From Lineolata rhizophorae (Eukaryota; Ascomycota; Dothideomycetes; Lineolatales; Lineolataceae): a stretch of 64,000 nt of DNA. This document shows, piece by piece, positions 1 to 10,969 of this stretch. The stretch's first letter is position 1. Each line of letters begins with the position of its first letter. Below the pieces are notes generated by a model. The model saw only the letters and a list, made by a program, of their open reading frames with translations, was not told the DNA's origin and did not search any database. Location of the stretch: positions 676,533-740,532 of the forward strand of contig MU001680.1 of NCBI GenBank assembly GCA_010093515.1, written 5' to 3'. Position numbers and translations under genes: made by a program.

Positions 1-602
1 CCAGCCATCATGTGAGGTGGATAGAGTTCCAAATTGGAATTGTCTGCAGAGGCACGGCGTCGTAATTTGACTTCGGTCGGGATGAGTTTAATGGAACTGC
101 TAGCAAGAAGATCGAAAGAACCCATCTCAAATGGGCGCATCGGATTGTGCTCTTCTAGTTTATCTTCCTCCGGTCGCTTGCTAAAAAATAGGTCTGTTCC
201 GACGGTATGCGCCCAGCGGCAACTAAATATTCTGCCCCCCTGCTGGACGAGAGGGTTCGTGCTGTGCAAATCCAGAATCTGGATGCCGTAAGGATCAGCT
301 TTTGCCACGCCGTCCTCGACTGCGGCGCTATCTTCGTTGTTATTCCTTTCATTGTCGTTCTCATTGTTCGCCTCTTGCGTCCGGGAGTCTCTAGAAACTA
401 TGCCTAGCAAATCATCGGGCTTCGCATGGCGTAGCGGATAGTACGTCATGTCTAACGTCACGTAAAAATCCTTCGCTCATCAGCTCTCTGGTTTTACGAA
501 ATCTGAAGTAAGGGTTAATCCAACCTCCGTTTCGTTCTGGTCATATTCATATTCCCACTCCGAATTGTCGTCTGGGGGTGTAGAATCCTCCGAGTCGCTC
601 AT
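1..602 (-). CDS. TFIIIC triple-barrel-domain subunit (Tfc7/Sfc7-like), 5' part only
   Basis: Small subunit of the RNA polymerase III factor TFIIIC, nuclear. Exon 1 is 525-602, starting at ATG 602 (MSDSEDSTPP). Exon 2 is 470 down to the window edge and stays open for all 470 nt. The 54-nt intron (471-524) has a weak GTTGGA donor and an AAG acceptor. Joining them gives an acidic start, then EWEYEYDQNETE followed by DFYVTLDM, the usual opening of fungal members of this family. Next comes an acidic Asn-rich spacer, then IQILDLHSTNPLV, GRIFSCRWAHTVGTDLFF and a FDLLASSSIKLIPTEVKLR segment, which match the triple-barrel core as I know it. About 182 residues are visible and the C-terminus is missing. 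The split between a short first exon and an edge-truncated second exon makes the gene easy to miss. The family call is from motif recognition; the splice choice is inferred from restored domain continuity. Confidence 0.83.
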
Positions 603-1125
603 GACGGGATCCTCTTGGCAAATTGCCTGAAAACCTTGCTGAGTTGTAGTTGACGAATGCTCAATGAGGTCGTATGGCCCCAAAAAGTACACCAAACAGT
701 GCGTGGTCGTCAAGTGGATAACACGCGGCTTATTACTTGAAATGCGAGAGTGGAGAAGTGGATGTGAGATCCACGTGTCTAGGTTCGCGTCCAAACCTTC
801 AAGGCTGCGTGCACGTGACAGCGTAGCGGCGTACCCGCACTCACCGTCCTTCCATCCGAGACACAGCAATATTTCTATTGCTCAGCACAGCTTTATAGGT
901 ATTCTACTTGTCCAACTGTCTCTTGTATTCTTCAAATGTATTTGCGCCTAGTGTTGTTGTGACATCCTCACCCTTGCATTAACTCAGGACGACAATTTAG
1001 ATACGTGTATCTCACATTATCAGAAGGATATGATCTGGCGAAACCGAACTAATAAACCAACAGAAGAGCCCCTAATCGCCAAAGCGTTCTCCATAGACGT
1101 TTCAACAACGCCAAAAAGAAGCCGC
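603..1125. other. Intergenic: promoter side of the TFIIIC gene, 3' side of the FAD monooxygenase
   Basis: This 0.5-kb gap lies upstream of the TFIIIC-subunit ATG and downstream of the monooxygenase stop, both on the minus strand. It should therefore hold the TFIIIC promoter and the monooxygenase 3' UTR. The open frames crossing it have no recognisable domain. Confidence 0.5.
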
Positions 1126-2382
1126 TTACTGCCTTGGCTTCCCATACGCCGCCCTCAGCCGATTCGCAAAACTCTCACTCCCACCCTCTTTGAAATGTTC
1201 TTCCATATTGCTCATCGTCTTCCGCGCATACCTCTCAGCTCTCGGAAACATGCCCTCTTCATACACCCTCAGCACACCTGCTAAGTTCTTGCCCTCCCCA
1301 GCGACCCCACCATCACCACCCCCCATCCACGTCACGATCCCTCTCGCCAACTCCAGCGCATCCGCCATCGCCGCATTGACCCCCACACCCGCAAACGGCG
1401 TCATCAAATGCGCCGCGTCGCCCACGAGCGTGATGCCAGGCCTTGCATCCCACCTAAACCCGACGGGCAGCATGTACAGCGTCCGCGGCACGACGGCGCC
1501 CTCCTCCCCGCCGCACTCGAGCAGCGCCCTCCGTGGCTCCGACGCCACGTCCGCGAACCACCCGTCGACCAGCTGCTTCCGCGCGACCCCCGGCGCCGCC
1601 CCCTCCCAGTCGATGCCGCAAGTCGCGGCCCAGTCCGCGGGCACGCGCATGCTCCCGTAGACGCGCGCGCCGCCATCGCCTTGGCGCTGCGCCTGCACGG
1701 CGCGATCCGCGCCGAAGGCGGCGCACGAGCCCGCGCCCACGTAGGCGGCCAGCCAGGGGTGCGTCACCGCGAGGTCGCCGGGCGGCGTCGTCAGCTCGAC
1801 GGCCGTGATGCCGGAGTAGATGGGCAGGGCGGCGTCGGGCGCGAGCAGCCGGCGGGCGACGGAGAAGGCGCCGTCGGCGCCGACGACGAGGTCGAAGGCG
1901 GGCGTGAGGGCGCCGGAGGCGAGGCGCAGGGCGAAGGTGTCGCCGGACGAGGCGGGGACCACGTCGACGACCTTGGAGCCCCAGCGGATGCGCTCGGCCG
2001 GCACGCCCGAAAGCAGCACCTCCATCAGCGCCGCGCGGTCGATCTCCGGCCGGTGCGCCAGCTCCTCGCCTTCCGCAACCGGCCGCCGGTCCGGCCCATT
2101 GCCGTCCCAGAGAACCGCGCCGCTGCGTAGGTCGACAACCTTCATCACGTCGCTCTCGGGCCGGGCGCGCGCGGCGAAGGCGTCGAAGAGGCCGGCAGCA
2201 CGCAGCGCGGCTTGGCCATCGGTTGGGTGAAGGTCCAACGACCCGCCTTGGTCGCGCAGCGTGGGAGAGGCCTCGAAGATGGTTATGGAGTCGCTGGGGA
2301 AGTTGTTTGCGTGGAGGATGGTGGCGAGGGTGAGGCCAGCAGGGCCGGCGCCAAGTATAGCGATTTTGGGAGCCGGAGGCAT
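1126..2382 (-). CDS. FAD-dependent monooxygenase, TetX-like (group A flavoprotein hydroxylase)
   Basis: Predicted cytosolic NAD(P)H- and FAD-dependent hydroxylase of 418 residues, single exon. The frame is open upstream to 2625, but the Rossmann fold begins directly after the ATG at 2382 (MPPAPKIAILGAGPAGLTLA), so that start is chosen. Visible motifs: GAGPAG dinucleotide-binding loop near residues 11-16, a following acidic residue in IFEAS, HRPEIDRAALMEVLL (the conserved Arg helix of this class), and the second FAD motif GDAAHLMTPFAGVGVN in the C-terminal half. The overall order resembles bacterial TetX and fungal salicylate-hydroxylase-like enzymes. The substrate cannot be read from sequence. 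A TATAAATA string lies at 2550-2557, about 170 nt upstream of the ATG. The neighbours (MFS transporter, MDR reductase) would suit a small catabolic, detoxification or secondary-metabolite function, but that is inference. Confidence 0.87.
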   Translation of the reverse strand: MPPAPKIAILGAGPAGLTLATILHANNFPSDSITIFEASPTLRDQGGSLDLHPTDGQAALRAAGLFDAFAARARPESDVMKVVDLRSGAVLWDGNGPDRRPVAEGEELAHRPEIDRAALMEVLLSGVPAERIRWGSKVVDVVPASSGDTFALRLASGALTPAFDLVVGADGAFSVARRLLAPDAALPIYSGITAVELTTPPGDLAVTHPWLAAYVGAGSCAAFGADRAVQAQRQGDGGARVYGSMRVPADWAATCGIDWEGAAPGVARKQLVDGWFADVASEPRRALLECGGEEGAVVPRTLYMLPVGFRWDARPGITLVGDAAHLMTPFAGVGVNAAMADALELARGIVTWMGGGDGGVAGEGKNLAGVLRVYEEGMFPRAERYARKTMSNMEEHFKEGGSESFANRLRAAYGKPRQ

Positions 2383-3827
2383 GGTCTTTGTGAGGGATTG
2401 AGGTTCTAACGGAGATCGCCTACGGAAGTATGAAGTTAGAGGCACGTTCGAGGGCAGCAACTGAAAGCTTAGATTGAATTCCAACTGGTTCCACGGCTTG
2501 GAGATTCCGTGCTCAACGGAGGTTCGACAACCAGAAGGCTTTGAGCCCATATAAATAGCAGGAGACTTGTTCGAGGCCACGCGGTCGGACGCGTAGGTTT
2601 CTGGCTTATACGTATATGCGTGCACCCCGAATTGGATGTTGTTGCGATTTTCTATTTCTGGTTTACAACGTAGACCGGTTGACAGCGGACGAAGGGACTC
2701 CTCTAGCGTAGGTCACAACCTAATTTTAGGTGCTATCACCGGGGATGACGAAGCCCATGGGGGCATGCACCTTGCCTCAACAAGCAACAGAAGCGAGCCC
2801 AAAGCCATGCTCATGCAGAACGAAGAGAGAAGCGAAGGATTTGGGGCAAAGGGAACGTATGAATGCCACGCGTCTATGGTGGACGAAGTTGCTCAGGTCC
2901 AAAAAGATAATTTTGACAGCCATGCTAGGTGTTGAGAATCGAAGCCTGCCGCCGATGGAACGACAAGCATTTTCCAAGACTTTCACGGCGCACCGCCAAG
3001 AGCCTTGGGATTCGGTCGGTCGATGGAAATGTACTAGCACGGGCTCGGCGGCCCAAACCTGCGACGTCCTCGACCCGGAACGTGGGATGATCCACGTGGT
3101 TGCTGACGGGCTACTCCGTAACCCTTACTGTACGTGGTAGTGGTGGCGTCAGGTTGAATTTAGTCAGAGCGCCTACATACGTTACCGTGTTGGTCCAGGG
3201 GTTGATCCATGCACTCTCGCTCTTCGCCGTAGCTTCTTTCAATAACGCATTTCAACTCCACAGGTGACCTGTAGAATCGGGTCAATTGGCGCCCTCGTAT
3301 TCCAGGAGTCAACCTGGATGCAAAGTTTATCGAAGCGCGTCGTGGCGCGTTACGAGGTTAGCTTTAATCTCTGACCCTGGTTTGCCCGGCTTTACTAGCG
3401 TGACCTGAGGAATCAAGAGAGTCCGCGCTGAGCCACGAGCAGTTCGGCGTCCCCTGCGTGGGTTTTTCTCTGTTCGTTGGAGGCACGAGGGGCGAAGCGC
3501 ACGAGTGAGTCTCGTCCGATCTCGCAGCCAAGCGAGCGAGGCCGATCTCTATCGCTGTCGTGATCCTCGTCCTCCGTGGATAAATTCGTTGCGCGGCTTG
3601 CTTCAGTTCCGAGTATGTCAAAAGTGCGTAATTACGAGCTGTAGAGCATTGCATACGTACCAAATAACCTTCATTGAGCGGGGTAGTCTACTAAAGTACA
3701 CGCAACCAACTAATCAAACCATGTGAGAGGTGAACGCTCACGATAGCATCTAAGGTATCCTCGTTAAGTCCCGTTGTCAAGACACATCTTTCTCGATATG
3801 ACATGCCGACGCGCTTTGCTCCTCATC
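2383..3827. other. Intergenic, 1.4 kb, no supported gene
   Basis: Upstream of the monooxygenase and downstream of the MFS gene. Several frames of up to 136 codons exist, but none shows a domain, coherent composition or splice-supported extension. The proximal part (to about 2650) should contain the monooxygenase promoter. Confidence 0.5.
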
Positions 3828-5391
3828 TTACACTCTCTGAATTGGTTTCCATCCGAACTTCGCTATCCTCGTAACAATATACAAAAGCCCGCTAGATAGC
3901 ATCAACACCCCACCCCAGATCCAGATAGCATTGTATCCGCCAGACTTCAGCACTGCGCCGCCAATCGGCGACCCGATAAGTATGCCGATGGCTGCGAAGC
4001 CAAACGCCATGCCCATGCGCGTGCCAATATAGCCGCGATTGGGAGTCAGCATGACTACTATGGTCGCCGGGATCGATACGAATGCGCCAGAGGTAAATCC
4101 AAATAGCGCACATATCACAATAGTGGTGGCTAGGCTACTGACGGGAATGAGGCACAGAATTAGGACACCACTCACAACCGTAGCCGGGATGAAGACATTG
4201 AACGGCCCAATCTTGCCGGCGATGAAGTTGGGAATCGCGCGACCGAATGTTGAAGCTGCGTTGAGGATGGAGAGGAGGTAGAAAGCGAGGTCCTCGTCGG
4301 CTATGCCCTCTACGATCGCGAAGCTTTCGACGTAAACGAAAGGCATGTACAACCCCATGAAGCCAATGAAGGAGGCGAGCGTAAAGAGGAGGAAGGGAAC
4401 ATCGCGGAAGGCGGACCAGTCGATCAGAGAGCGCATCGTCTCAGGGACTACGCGCATTTTTATGACCGCGTTTGGAATCAGAAGCGTCGCAAGGCAAACG
4501 AACCCGATAATACGGACCGCCCAGGGGAAGCCAGTCTCCGAAATAAGTCTGGAGAGCATGATCGGGTAAAGGACGCCACCTAGAAATGGTTAACACTCTA
4601 GTCCTATGAGCTACTGCTATGAGTGACTCACCCAGACTTGAACCGGTCGCAGCTATGCCAATGCTGAAAGCGAGCTTTTTCCTGAAGTAAGTTGACAGAA
4701 TAGCAACGCTGGGTACGACGAGAAGGCCCGGCCCTAGGCCAATACAAAACGCTTGCGCAAGGAGTACTTCCCAGTACTCTTCGCACAGACTGAGCATCAT
4801 GTGGCCGAAGACGATCAGAAAGGAGCCAACCGCCATGATGATGCGTAGATAACCAGCGTCATACATGGGTCCGGCAAGTGTGCCAACAAACAGCAGCAAG
4901 AAAGCCTGCACACTGCCTATCCAGGCGATTGAAGACGGACTATTGTTTCGCAGAAGATATGACTGATAGTATGTCTGGTATACGCCGTATGTGTTCGTAA
5001 TGCCCCTGTAAAGGAGGCCGTTAGCCTCATTCTAACAGGGTCATGGTAGAGCATAGCAATCAAGGCCTCACCATGAGTTGAAGAACAGAAAGAACGACCC
5101 CAAAACCTGCAACCATGAGCTCAACCCACCATCCGGGATCGCAGCAACATTGCTAACAGACGTGGTTTTATCTTCCGTTTTGGCCGCCGCCGCTGCCACC
5201 TCGGGGTCGTTGCCCTTGGCTTCGACCGCCGCCTCCACCTGTTCTACGCCATTGGAGTCTTTAGATGAAGAGGCGCTCTGCGCGTCTTTACCCAAGCCAT
5301 CTTCATTGTTGCGGTTGACGAGTGGCTTCTCATCCCTTTTTGGTGCTTCCTCAGTGTTCTCTTCTTTGTTCCTAGCATCCATGTGGTTCAT
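3828..5391 (-). CDS. MFS transporter, monocarboxylate permease (MCT) family
   Basis: Twelve-helix plasma-membrane or vacuolar permease of 481 residues. Exons: 5072-5391, 4632-5005 and 3828-4579, with introns of 66 and 52 nt that both use GTGAG donors. The ATG at 5391 is the first in frame. The first ~95 residues are a hydrophilic, acidic, Ala/Glu/Lys-rich cytosolic tail. Helix 1 begins with PDGGLSSWLQVLGSFF, the fungal version of the MCT signature (D/PDGGWGW). Splicing restores FNSWGITNTYGVYQTYY across intron 1 and GSSLGGVLYPIMLSRL across intron 2, both typical of this family. Hydrophobic segments continue to near the C-terminus, which ends in a short basic tail. Family members carry monocarboxylates, riboflavin or secondary metabolites; the substrate here is unknown. 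It lies between two oxidoreductase genes. Confidence 0.9.
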
Positions 5392-6558
5392 AGGAGCAGC
5401 AAGATCAACAATCAGCAACGGGTGATGAAGTTCTTGAGAAGTCGGCCAATCGAGCGATATGAACCAGCCGAGGCGAGAGTCATGCGAAAAATGTTTTAAC
5501 GGGAAGCAAAATAGTGTTTAAAAAAAAAGGTTCGCTGTAGCCTCAAGATCTCTGACGTGGAAACAGAAGCTTAAATAAACAAATATCTAGGAGGATCACT
5601 CCTTACTATGAAAATGCTAAACTCATCTTAAATTAAACTTACCACATTTAGATTTCCCATAGGGCTTCTCGGCTCTGCTTTCTCCCACCGTGATGGCTGG
5701 CTGTACGGAGGCCTGCAACCAACTGAGGCTTTGATGGTGCTGACGCTGTTTTGCTCGGGCTTGAAAATGGTTCTTATCTCCGGATAGTTAATGGACATAG
5801 AAAGGACTTTACAATAACCCCGCAGTTTGACAGAGAGTATACATCTGTATGGAGTAAGATGTGGCCGACTACAATCAAAGTACTCAGTCTCTGCGCTTTA
5901 ATTAGTCGATTATATGGAGCCTCAAGGCATTTGAAATCGTACAATGACTCTCGGGGCTTGATGATTTCGGCCGCCTGAGTATAAGACTGCTTTCGAGCAC
6001 ACCAAAGCCATCCCCAAATGCAAAGCACGCCAAAAAATGGCGATGAGCTCTACGTGACATGTCCGAGCTAAGCTTGTACGATCGGAAGCTTCACTCTACA
6101 TGGCGGCTTTCATTCAATCACACTAAACAACAGACAGAACTTTTAGCTAATCCTTTTACTCTTAGGCATATTCCGACAATCAAGATCTCTGGTTCGAGCT
6201 TCTCTAGCGAGTGGATACGAGAACTCACTAACATGATCTAAGCTTCCATGAGGACCGGGCAGTTCGAGTTGTAAGTGACCACAGGCAAATAGAGTGAAAT
6301 GTAAGGCATTGCAGTTCGCCATTGCTTGTTCACCGCAATTCAATCCACTCTCGCAACCTCGCGGTCTTATGCTAAATCCGATTTAACAGAGTATCTTGCT
6401 TCAGAATGCTTCTCTAAGTCCGGCTAAGTCTGGCTAATGCCGTCTGAGAGATCACCGCTGTCTACTATACATGTGGCTGATGAGGTTTGAAAACGGGTGG
6501 CCTTGAACGTCGGCATTCCTATTTATCTCTTTGCCCGGAGTTCGCTAGTCTCTACACC
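5392..6558. other. Divergent intergenic region between the MFS (-) and MDR (+) genes
   Basis: This 1.2-kb region lies between two start codons pointing away from each other, so it should carry both promoters. It includes an A-rich run near 5520 and a TATTTAT string about 40 nt upstream of the reductase ATG. No gene is supported inside it. Confidence 0.5.
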
Positions 6559-7674
6559 ATGTCGCCCGGCCTTCCCTCTCAACACCGCGCTCTAGTGTTC
6601 GAAACCGTCGAGGCCGGTTTCCAGCTCAAAACGATCCCAACACTACAGCCCATCCCCGGCAGCGCCGTCGTTCGCATAGCGGCGGCCGGAGTGCTATCCT
6701 ACTCCCGCGAGATCTACAACGGGCAGCGGCACTACGAGTTCCCCAAGCCGATCGTCGGCGGCTTCAGCGCCGTCGGCCACGTCGCCGCGCTCGGGCCGGA
6801 CGCCGCTTCGCTGAGGCCCGGGCAGCTCGTCTACGTCGACTGCGTCGTTCGCGGGCGCGACGACCCGAGCGCGCTTTTCCTGTCGGCCATCCACGAGGGC
6901 TTCAGCGACGGCAGCAGGCGGCTGATGCGGGACGTCTGGCGCGACGGGCCCATGGCCGAGTTCGCCAGGGCGCCGCTGGAGAACTGCATCGCGCTGGACG
7001 AGGCCCGCCTGTGCCGCGGCCTCGGCTATTCCCCCCTCGACTTGATGTACATGTGCTATCTGCTCGTGCCATACGGCGGGCTGCGCGACATCGGGCTCGA
7101 GCCGGGCGAGACGGTCGTCGTGTGTCCGGCGACCGGGGGCTTTGGCGGGGCGGGCGTGCAGGTTGCGGTCGCGATGGGCGCGAGGGTGATCGCCATGGGC
7201 CGCAATGAGAGCGAGTTGGCCAGGTTGAAAGAGCACGTGACGAAGGGCACGCCGGGGGCGAATGTCGAAACGGTGAAGATCACGGGAGACGACGATACGG
7301 ATACCGCGGCATTGCAAGCTTGTGGCACCATCGATGCCGTGTTGGATATTTCGCCGCCGGCTGCGGCTAAGTCGACGTACTTGAAGAGTGCTATAAGGGC
7401 GCTGCGGCGCAACGGACGATGTAGTATGATGGGCTACGTGATGGATTTCATGCCGGGTGTCAAAGTCATGGGCAGTAACATTACGCTTAAAGGGAAGCTA
7501 ATGTACGAGAGAGAGGACATGCTGCAGTTTGTGAAGATGCTGGAAAGCGGTCTGTTTCCAAAAGGAAAGGAGTTCGTAGACACGAAAGCTTTCGGGTTGG
7601 AAAACTGGAAAGAAGGGTTTGACGTAGCAGCAGAGTACACCGGCGTTGGTAGGTCGGTGGTTTTTACGCCGTGA
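6559..7674 (+). CDS. Medium-chain dehydrogenase/reductase (alcohol dehydrogenase / quinone reductase-like)
   Basis: NAD(P)H-dependent oxidoreductase of 371 residues, single exon. The open frame begins further upstream with a non-ATG codon; the first ATG (6559, MSPGLPSQHRALVFE) precedes the GroES-like domain directly. The N-terminal half contains VGGFSAVGHVAALGPD and GQLVYVDCVVRGRDDP, matching the MDR catalytic-domain layout. The nucleotide-binding half contains VVCPATGGFGGAGVQVAVAM, a GxGGxG Rossmann loop near residues 193-198. The classic four-cysteine structural zinc lobe is not visible and the GHE catalytic signature is altered, so this is probably a zinc-independent member. An extended loop at residues ~105-155 matches fungal isopropanol-dehydrogenase-like proteins as I recall them. 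The substrate is unknown. Confidence 0.84.
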   Translation: MSPGLPSQHRALVFETVEAGFQLKTIPTLQPIPGSAVVRIAAAGVLSYSREIYNGQRHYEFPKPIVGGFSAVGHVAALGPDAASLRPGQLVYVDCVVRGRDDPSALFLSAIHEGFSDGSRRLMRDVWRDGPMAEFARAPLENCIALDEARLCRGLGYSPLDLMYMCYLLVPYGGLRDIGLEPGETVVVCPATGGFGGAGVQVAVAMGARVIAMGRNESELARLKEHVTKGTPGANVETVKITGDDDTDTAALQACGTIDAVLDISPPAAAKSTYLKSAIRALRRNGRCSMMGYVMDFMPGVKVMGSNITLKGKLMYEREDMLQFVKMLESGLFPKGKEFVDTKAFGLENWKEGFDVAAEYTGVGRSVVFTP

Positions 7675-10600
7675 TCTCCGTCGGGGTCTTGAGATTGCAC
7701 GGCGCGCCGCATTCGTCACTGAAGGTCAATTTCATGTAAATATAAGCACGAGCAGACAGAGCTATTCCAGGAACTCAACTCAGTAAGCTTCGAAACGAAC
7801 CTAGTAAGCGCGACTAATAGACGAAAAAGCAACCGACATTCTAAGCCGTCGATCAGTCACCAAAATAGAGCCTTGCAGCACAAACCGAACTAGACTACAA
7901 CTAGAGGCAATCCACTGGAGTGATATTTCCCCTCAATTTGTCAATGCCTTAAAAGCAAGCTTCAAGAGCATGCACCCTGGTAATCATACGAGTGCAACGT
8001 AAAAGGTTTGGGGGGACGAAGCAGATTTGCAATAGGTCAGTCATTCAAGGCGTCCAGCCGATATGAAACATAGCTACATGGGCGACAAACAAGGGTTCAG
8101 GTGCAATATCTCAAAGGCGCATGGCTTGTTGAAAGTGCTAGTCTGTTGCCACGTGAGAAGCATCTGGGCCTGCTTGGATTGTTCTTTTGTCTATTCTCGG
8201 GGTTCTCGACCTCAGAATCACTAGGTCGAGCTCATAACAGCTGGCGAGAGCGTCTCTGCACAGACAGCTCCTTCCATGATCCCCTGTACCGTCAAAGGCA
8301 GTCTGAGAAGCTCATCGTTGACTGATCAAGATCGGTTTTAGCAGTGGCCAAGGCAAGTGGGAGTCCGTCCGGCTCCTCGGCAAGCCTTGTAGCGTCGACA
8401 TCTGGGAGCGAAAGCAAGAGAATCATAGATAAGAGTTCATCTGGGAACCGATGGCGGATTATATCTCGGACACGTTGAAAGACTAGGTAGAGTTGCTCAG
8501 ATGAAGCTGAGGGAAGGTTCGCTTATACATGGTATTGCCCCACACACAACGGATTAGGTTAGAGCTACATACCACCCCTGATTCGTTCTCGGTTTCGTCG
8601 AGCGCGCGTCAAACATTCCACTACTATTCAATTTCGTTTCAATAGATCACACTGATGCATCTGGTAGGCATCAATACGTTCCCTTGTGCGTCTTTTACTG
8701 CTCCCGGAGGTTTTGCTCCCGCGGTACCACTGTGCCGAAGGACGATCTGTGCGGCAGGAAGGCAACTAGTAGAGACTCGCCTAAGGTTGCTTCGCGACGA
8801 GCCTAGCTTTTTCAGGGTTGTACAGGGTTCTACGTACGTTTGCCGCGATCGAGACTCGGCGATCGGCTTCGGGCTCGTGACTAGCACTTAGCGGGCGGAA
8901 CTTCCTAGGTGCGGTGACCCTAAGCAGAGGTAGCCACGAGCTACAGCCAAGCTTCTATAAATCAATTGGCCGTACCGACGTACGTGCTACTCTGTCGCGC
9001 AATAGAACGAACCCTACTCCTGCCTGCTCGTCGTTGGTGGCGTCGTCTCCTCCGCTGCATAAATTAACTTCTAGGGGACCAGTTCCAGGCCTTCAAAGGG
9101 CCCAGCAGAAGGATGGTGGTGCTTCGCAAAAATAAAAAAGGGTTTATTGTCCGGGCCGGTTGGGGTAGTATAGCTGTATCGGCAATCTCACTAAGATATG
9201 CACTCGAAAAAGAAAGGAAAAGTTATCGCTCACAGTTAGCCGCGGGTCTAATGGCGCGGTCTACTAGGTATGTACGCAGGACCCTTTCAAGGCGGGAGGC
9301 GGGGCATCCAACAGATGTGTCGCTATCTGAGGATGCAGCCAGGTCACCTCAGCCGTACTTGCTTTCAAGGCTCATCTCTGGTCAAAGCGGCCGCTGCGCA
9401 GGCTGGGGACTGCAGCTGGAATGATGAGAGGAAAGGAAAGGGTCCTGCTGCCCCTTTGGGGGTAAGTGCCTGTATATCGATAACCGCTTATCGGGCATAT
9501 CGGGAATATCGGACCCCTCGGCCCCGCGCGCCGAGCGACTCGGTGAGTGAGCTGGCGGGGGGTGGGCGCTTTCTTGGCTCGCTCGCCTCCGGCAGCTGCT
9601 TAGCGACCCGAGCACGGCAACCAAAGCCAAACTAACGCGCGCCAGCGCCCTGAAACGCGAAGGCCCCGTTTCCGAGTACCGCCCGGCGCCCGCCCAGAGT
9701 GAGCGAGGCCGACCCAGCTGGAACGCCCTTTCCCTCCTTTGCCTCCTCTCCACCGCCAACGCAACCCCGCTACAGCCGACCATGGGCGGCGGCGACTCTC
9801 CCATTCCTCCCTCTGCACCCGGCATCGTTTAGGTCTTCCCCTTCGCGTCCCTCTCTCCCGCGGACGCCGGCGGAGCTTGCTAGCCAGCTAGACGAGGGGG
9901 AAATCGCAGCCGCCCGAATCGCAGCTGCCCGAACCCCGGGCCCCTTGGTCGCCGCAAAGAGTAAGTGGCCCCCTCCCGCCTGCCGGATGCCCCGGAGACG
10001 GCACTTGGTGCTGTTGCCTCGACCCCGTCATACATACACACGCGCGCCGGCTGCCTCCTGCCCCGTTTGCCGTCGAACCACCTGCCTCTCGCCCCCTTCG
10101 GCTCTCGCGCCTCTGCTCGGCCTTGCCATGCCCGAGCGAACCCCGGCAGGAGAGCCAGCGTCGAGCCTTCCCGCTCCCGGGACGGCCGGCGACTGGCCTT
10201 CCGCTGGCTTCCACGAGCGCCAAGACCCGCCTCTTTTCCCCTCTCGCGATCCTGTTAGCTGCTTGCGGTGTTTTGTTGGCGCAGGTCATGTGCTGCGGCG
10301 TTAAGGCTCCCTGTCTGCGAGCCGCTCTTTTGTCATCATTCGTCTAGTTCGGAGCTTGTCGGAGCTGGCGCCTCACGAAGCCAGACCCAGTCTTTCTACC
10401 CGTGCTTCGGGCTTTGCGTGCTCACGAGCGGATATGCCCTACCGCGCCTGCCTGCCCGCCTACCATGTTTACGGCACAATTGGTAATTGAGCTAACCGGA
10501 GTCGTGGTCCCGTCCACCACCAGTGCCCGCGCTTCCCGTTGCCCAGCATGGCGGTCAGGCACCGCTGGTTCCGTTCGCTCCTGCTGCTGCCCCGGCCACC

Positions 10601-10969
10601 GCCGCCGCGGTAGCGGCCTCGAATATCTTCTACGCCACGGCTCCCGCCGTCCCAGACGTATCTTCTTCCTCTTCTCCCGCGTCCCCGCCGGACCATCTGC
10701 CCCCCTCCCCAGACCATATCGTTATCCCTCCGCCCGCCCTTGCCCCGGACCATCTTCCCGCGGAAGATCTCACCCCAGTTCAGGAACTGGTGGCACATGT
10801 CGTAGCGCAGGACGTGTTTGGACATACGCTTGAGGCGGCACGCGACCAGGAGGAAGACGCCGAGGACGCCGAGGGCCCTCCTCGACAAGAAGCGTCATCG
10901 TCATCGCCGTCCGGTACCGGTGACTGCGCCGCCCTCTCTGTCGTCCCCAACGACTACCCGGCCTCGCCA
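7675..10969. other. Long intergenic region, 3.3 kb, probable VPS62 promoter and leader
   Basis: No frame here shows a domain. From about 9450 the sequence becomes strongly C/T-rich on the plus strand and fills with overlapping GC-driven frames. That looks like promoter and 5' UTR of VPS62. The frame entering VPS62 is open from a GTG at 10523 but has no ATG before 10970. Confidence 0.5.

Noticed and set aside
6180-6200. GGTTCGAGC string resembling a tRNA B-box
   Set aside because: No A-box, anticodon stem or acceptor pairing could be matched around it. Other GGTTCGA/GGTTCAA strings I saw lie in coding DNA or also lack a cloverleaf.
10523-10969. N-terminal extension of VPS62 from a GTG codon
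   Set aside because: No ATG occurs before 10970 and the extension is Pro/Ala/Ser-rich leader-like sequence; the signal-anchor segment begins right after ATG 10970.
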